Shown piece after piece: positions 5,565-6,546 of a stretch of 6,546 nt of DNA (within the stretch, counting starts at the first letter, position 1; each line of letters starts with the position of its first letter). The DNA comes from an uncultured Clostridia bacterium (lineage in GTDB: Bacteria; Bacillota; Clostridia; UBA1381). The stretch is from contig CAJUEZ010000074.1 of NCBI GenBank assembly GCA_910585485.1, positions 1 through 6,546 of the forward strand. The letters are read 5' to 3'. The notes below the pieces were generated by a model. The model was not told where the DNA came from. It ran no database searches and saw only the letters and a list, made by a program, of their open reading frames with translations. Position numbers and translations under genes: made by a program.

Positions 5565-6320
5565 TTATTTTGTAATGCTTATATCATTAAGCGGCCATAT
5601 TCTTAACTGTGATTTGCCTAAAATAGCCTCAAACGGAACCTGACCAAGATCGCTTGAACGGCTATCTTTACTGTGGTTTCTGTTGTCACCCATGACAAAG
5701 ACGTGTCCTTCGTCCACGGTAAATGGATACTCTATTTCTGAGCCGTTAATAGGCGATGTTGTTCCGCTGTAATACTCTTCTTCAAGTTTTTCGCCATCTA
5801 CATAAACTTTACCGTCAACCAAGTCTACAGTCTGTCCGGGCATAGCGATTATTCTTTTTACATAGTATTTTTTCTTTACTTTGCCTTGCGAGAAAAACTT
5901 TTCGACTGCCGATAATTCTTCTTTATTCTTTGAATCGGCAAGTTTGTCAAAATACTCTTCACGGTTTTTGTACTCGCTGTCAAGTATGATTATATCACCC
6001 TGTTTAGGCTTATATCCAAGCTTTGTGACAATCAGTCTGTCATTATTTACAAGAGTGGGGAACATGCTTGAACCGTCTACCTTTACAATATCGAAAACAA
6101 ACCCTTTTATAAGCATAGCGATAGCGATAGCAATAGCTATTGTGTATACCCATTCCCAAATTTCACGTCCTACGCTTTTTTCTTTCTTCTCTTTCTTGTT
6201 TTCTTTGTCCGACTTTGCGATACTTTCCTCAGCGGAGACGTTTGAGGCTTTTTCTTCCGCCGTAGAGTCTGTTTTTTTAGATTCCTCATTATTTTGTGAG
6301 TTTTTTTGGTCTTCACTCAT
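5565..6320 (-). CDS. lepB: LepB, type I signal peptidase
   Basis: Membrane serine protease that removes signal peptides from secreted proteins on the outer face of the membrane. From ATG at 6320 it has 251 residues. Residues 1-50 are a highly charged, Lys/Glu/Ser-rich cytoplasmic tail. One membrane helix spans about 56-78 and includes an Ile-Ala run. The catalytic Ser85 is in GSSMFPTL and Lys155 in YYVKRIIAMPG, the Ser/Lys dyad of the family. Box E is GDNRNHSKDSR at 211-221. A single helix is usual for Gram-positive enzymes. Between GDIIILDS (108-115) and YYVKRI lies an unusual charged stretch of roughly 35 residues, where many relatives have about ten. A GTG at 6341 is in frame but the ATG has AGGAGG 8 nt upstream and is preferred. 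Position between rplS and rbgA matches clostridial gene order. Confidence 0.95.
   Translation of the reverse strand: MSEDQKNSQNNEESKKTDSTAEEKASNVSAEESIAKSDKENKKEKKEKSVGREIWEWVYTIAIAIAIAMLIKGFVFDIVKVDGSSMFPTLVNNDRLIVTKLGYKPKQGDIIILDSEYKNREEYFDKLADSKNKEELSAVEKFFSQGKVKKKYYVKRIIAMPGQTVDLVDGKVYVDGEKLEEEYYSGTTSPINGSEIEYPFTVDEGHVFVMGDNRNHSKDSRSSDLGQVPFEAILGKSQLRIWPLNDISITK
6115..6138 (-). repeat. Hexamer repeat coding for the Ile-Ala run in LepB
   Basis: Four tandem copies of ATAGCN (plus strand) encode alternating Ala and Ile in the single membrane helix of LepB. The first two copies are identical and the other two differ only at the last base. Unit loss or gain would keep the frame and change helix length by two residues. 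Confidence 0.6.
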
Positions 6321-6353
6321 ATTACATTCCTCCTGTTTCACAAGTTACTAATA

Positions 6354-6364
6354 ATTATATTATA
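6354..6364 (-). promoter_or_regulatory. Possible -10 region of a lepB promoter
   Basis: On the minus strand two overlapping TATAAT boxes (6359-6364 and 6354-6359) lie 34-39 nt upstream of the lepB ATG, after the rplS terminator. No good -35 box is found at normal spacing (best TATTCA at 6382-6387), so this is weak support. lepB may also depend partly on read-through from rplS. Confidence 0.4.
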
Positions 6365-6418
6365 CACATATTAACATATAATGAATAAATCATTAAATTT
6401 GTATGAAAGTTTAAAGAT

Positions 6419-6449
6419 AAAAAAGGGACAAATAAATGTCCCTTTTTTT
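6419..6449 (-). terminator. Rho-independent terminator of rplS
   Basis: A 12-bp stem (GGGACA core flanked by six A:T pairs, 6419-6430 with 6437-6448) closes a 6-nt AATAAA loop. Read on the minus strand it starts about 15 bp after the rplS stop codon and ends in six T. The symmetrical A/T flanks make it able to act on both strands. Confidence 0.92.
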
Positions 6450-6462
6450 ATTTATTAAGGAA

Positions 6463-6546
6463 TTAGATTCTTTCCTTAACCTTCGCTGCTTTACCAACTC
6501 TGTCACGCAGATAATAAAGCTTGGCACGTCTAACTTTACCTTTTCT
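6463..6546 (-). CDS. rplS: Ribosomal protein L19, C-terminal end only
   Basis: Only the last 27 codons and the stop TAA (6463-6465) are in the window; the 5' part lies off the right edge. The visible peptide contains the L19 C-terminal signature GKVRRAKLYYLRDRVGKAA followed by a short charged tail, as expected for bacterial L19 of about 115 residues. L19 lies at the 30S-50S interface of the ribosome. A strong terminator follows, then lepB and rbgA on the same strand, the order expected after a trmD-rplS operon. Confidence 0.93.
   Translation of the reverse strand, partial: RKGKVRRAKLYYLRDRVGKAAKVKERI

Noticed and set aside
6321..6341. A GTG start for LepB at 6341
   Set aside because: The AGGAGG at 6329-6334 lies inside this extension and is correctly spaced for the ATG at 6320.
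5881..6351. 156-codon open frame opposite lepB
   Set aside because: It is the complement of the Lys/Glu/Ser-rich and Ile-Ala coding parts of lepB, has low-complexity Ser/Phe composition and no recognisable domain.
1..6546. Mobile element, toxin-antitoxin, phage defence system or CRISPR array
   Set aside because: All recognisable coding sequence is housekeeping or copper resistance, and no transposase, integrase, long direct repeats or spacer arrays are seen.

Overview
The window looks like chromosomal DNA from a low-GC, Gram-positive anaerobe, most likely a member of Clostridia (Bacillota). This rests on AT-rich sequence, strong purine-rich Shine-Dalgarno (SD) sites, the gene order rplS - lepB - rbgA, a CsoR-type copper operon and an HPr-like protein with a regulatory serine. 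No genus can be named from the sequence alone. There is no tRNA, rRNA, CRISPR array, transposon or phage gene here.

Layout. Positions 1-1182 (minus strand) hold most of mtaB, a tRNA methylthiotransferase cut by the left edge of the window. A 204-bp divergent intergenic region carries a minus promoter for mtaB and a plus promoter for the copper operon. The copper promoter has a near-perfect CsoR operator between its -35 and -10 boxes. Positions 1387-4222 are csoR and copA, 10 bp apart: a copper sensor and a copper-exporting P1B-type ATPase. CopA has an N-terminal metal-binding domain and a second, CopZ-like one fused at its C-terminus. Positions 4345-4575 encode a 76-residue HPr/Crh-like protein with its own promoter and a strong bidirectional terminator. 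On the minus strand, facing it, come rbgA (ribosome assembly GTPase), lepB (signal peptidase I) and, at the right edge, the last 27 codons of rplS (ribosomal protein L19) with its terminator.

How it works together. When Cu(I) binds CsoR, the protein should leave the operator and allow csoR-copA transcription, and CopA then pumps Cu(I) out of the cell. No separate copZ chaperone gene is present. Instead the last 69 residues of CopA are a complete CopZ-like domain. It begins at an internal ATG preceded by a well-placed SD sequence, and just upstream lies a run of seven A with stop codons close behind in both other frames. This junction looks like a recent or dynamic fusion of copA and copZ and may yield both a fused pump and a free chaperone. 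It is the most interesting point in the window. The remaining genes are housekeeping: ribosome synthesis and assembly, protein secretion, tRNA modification and, probably, carbon regulation.
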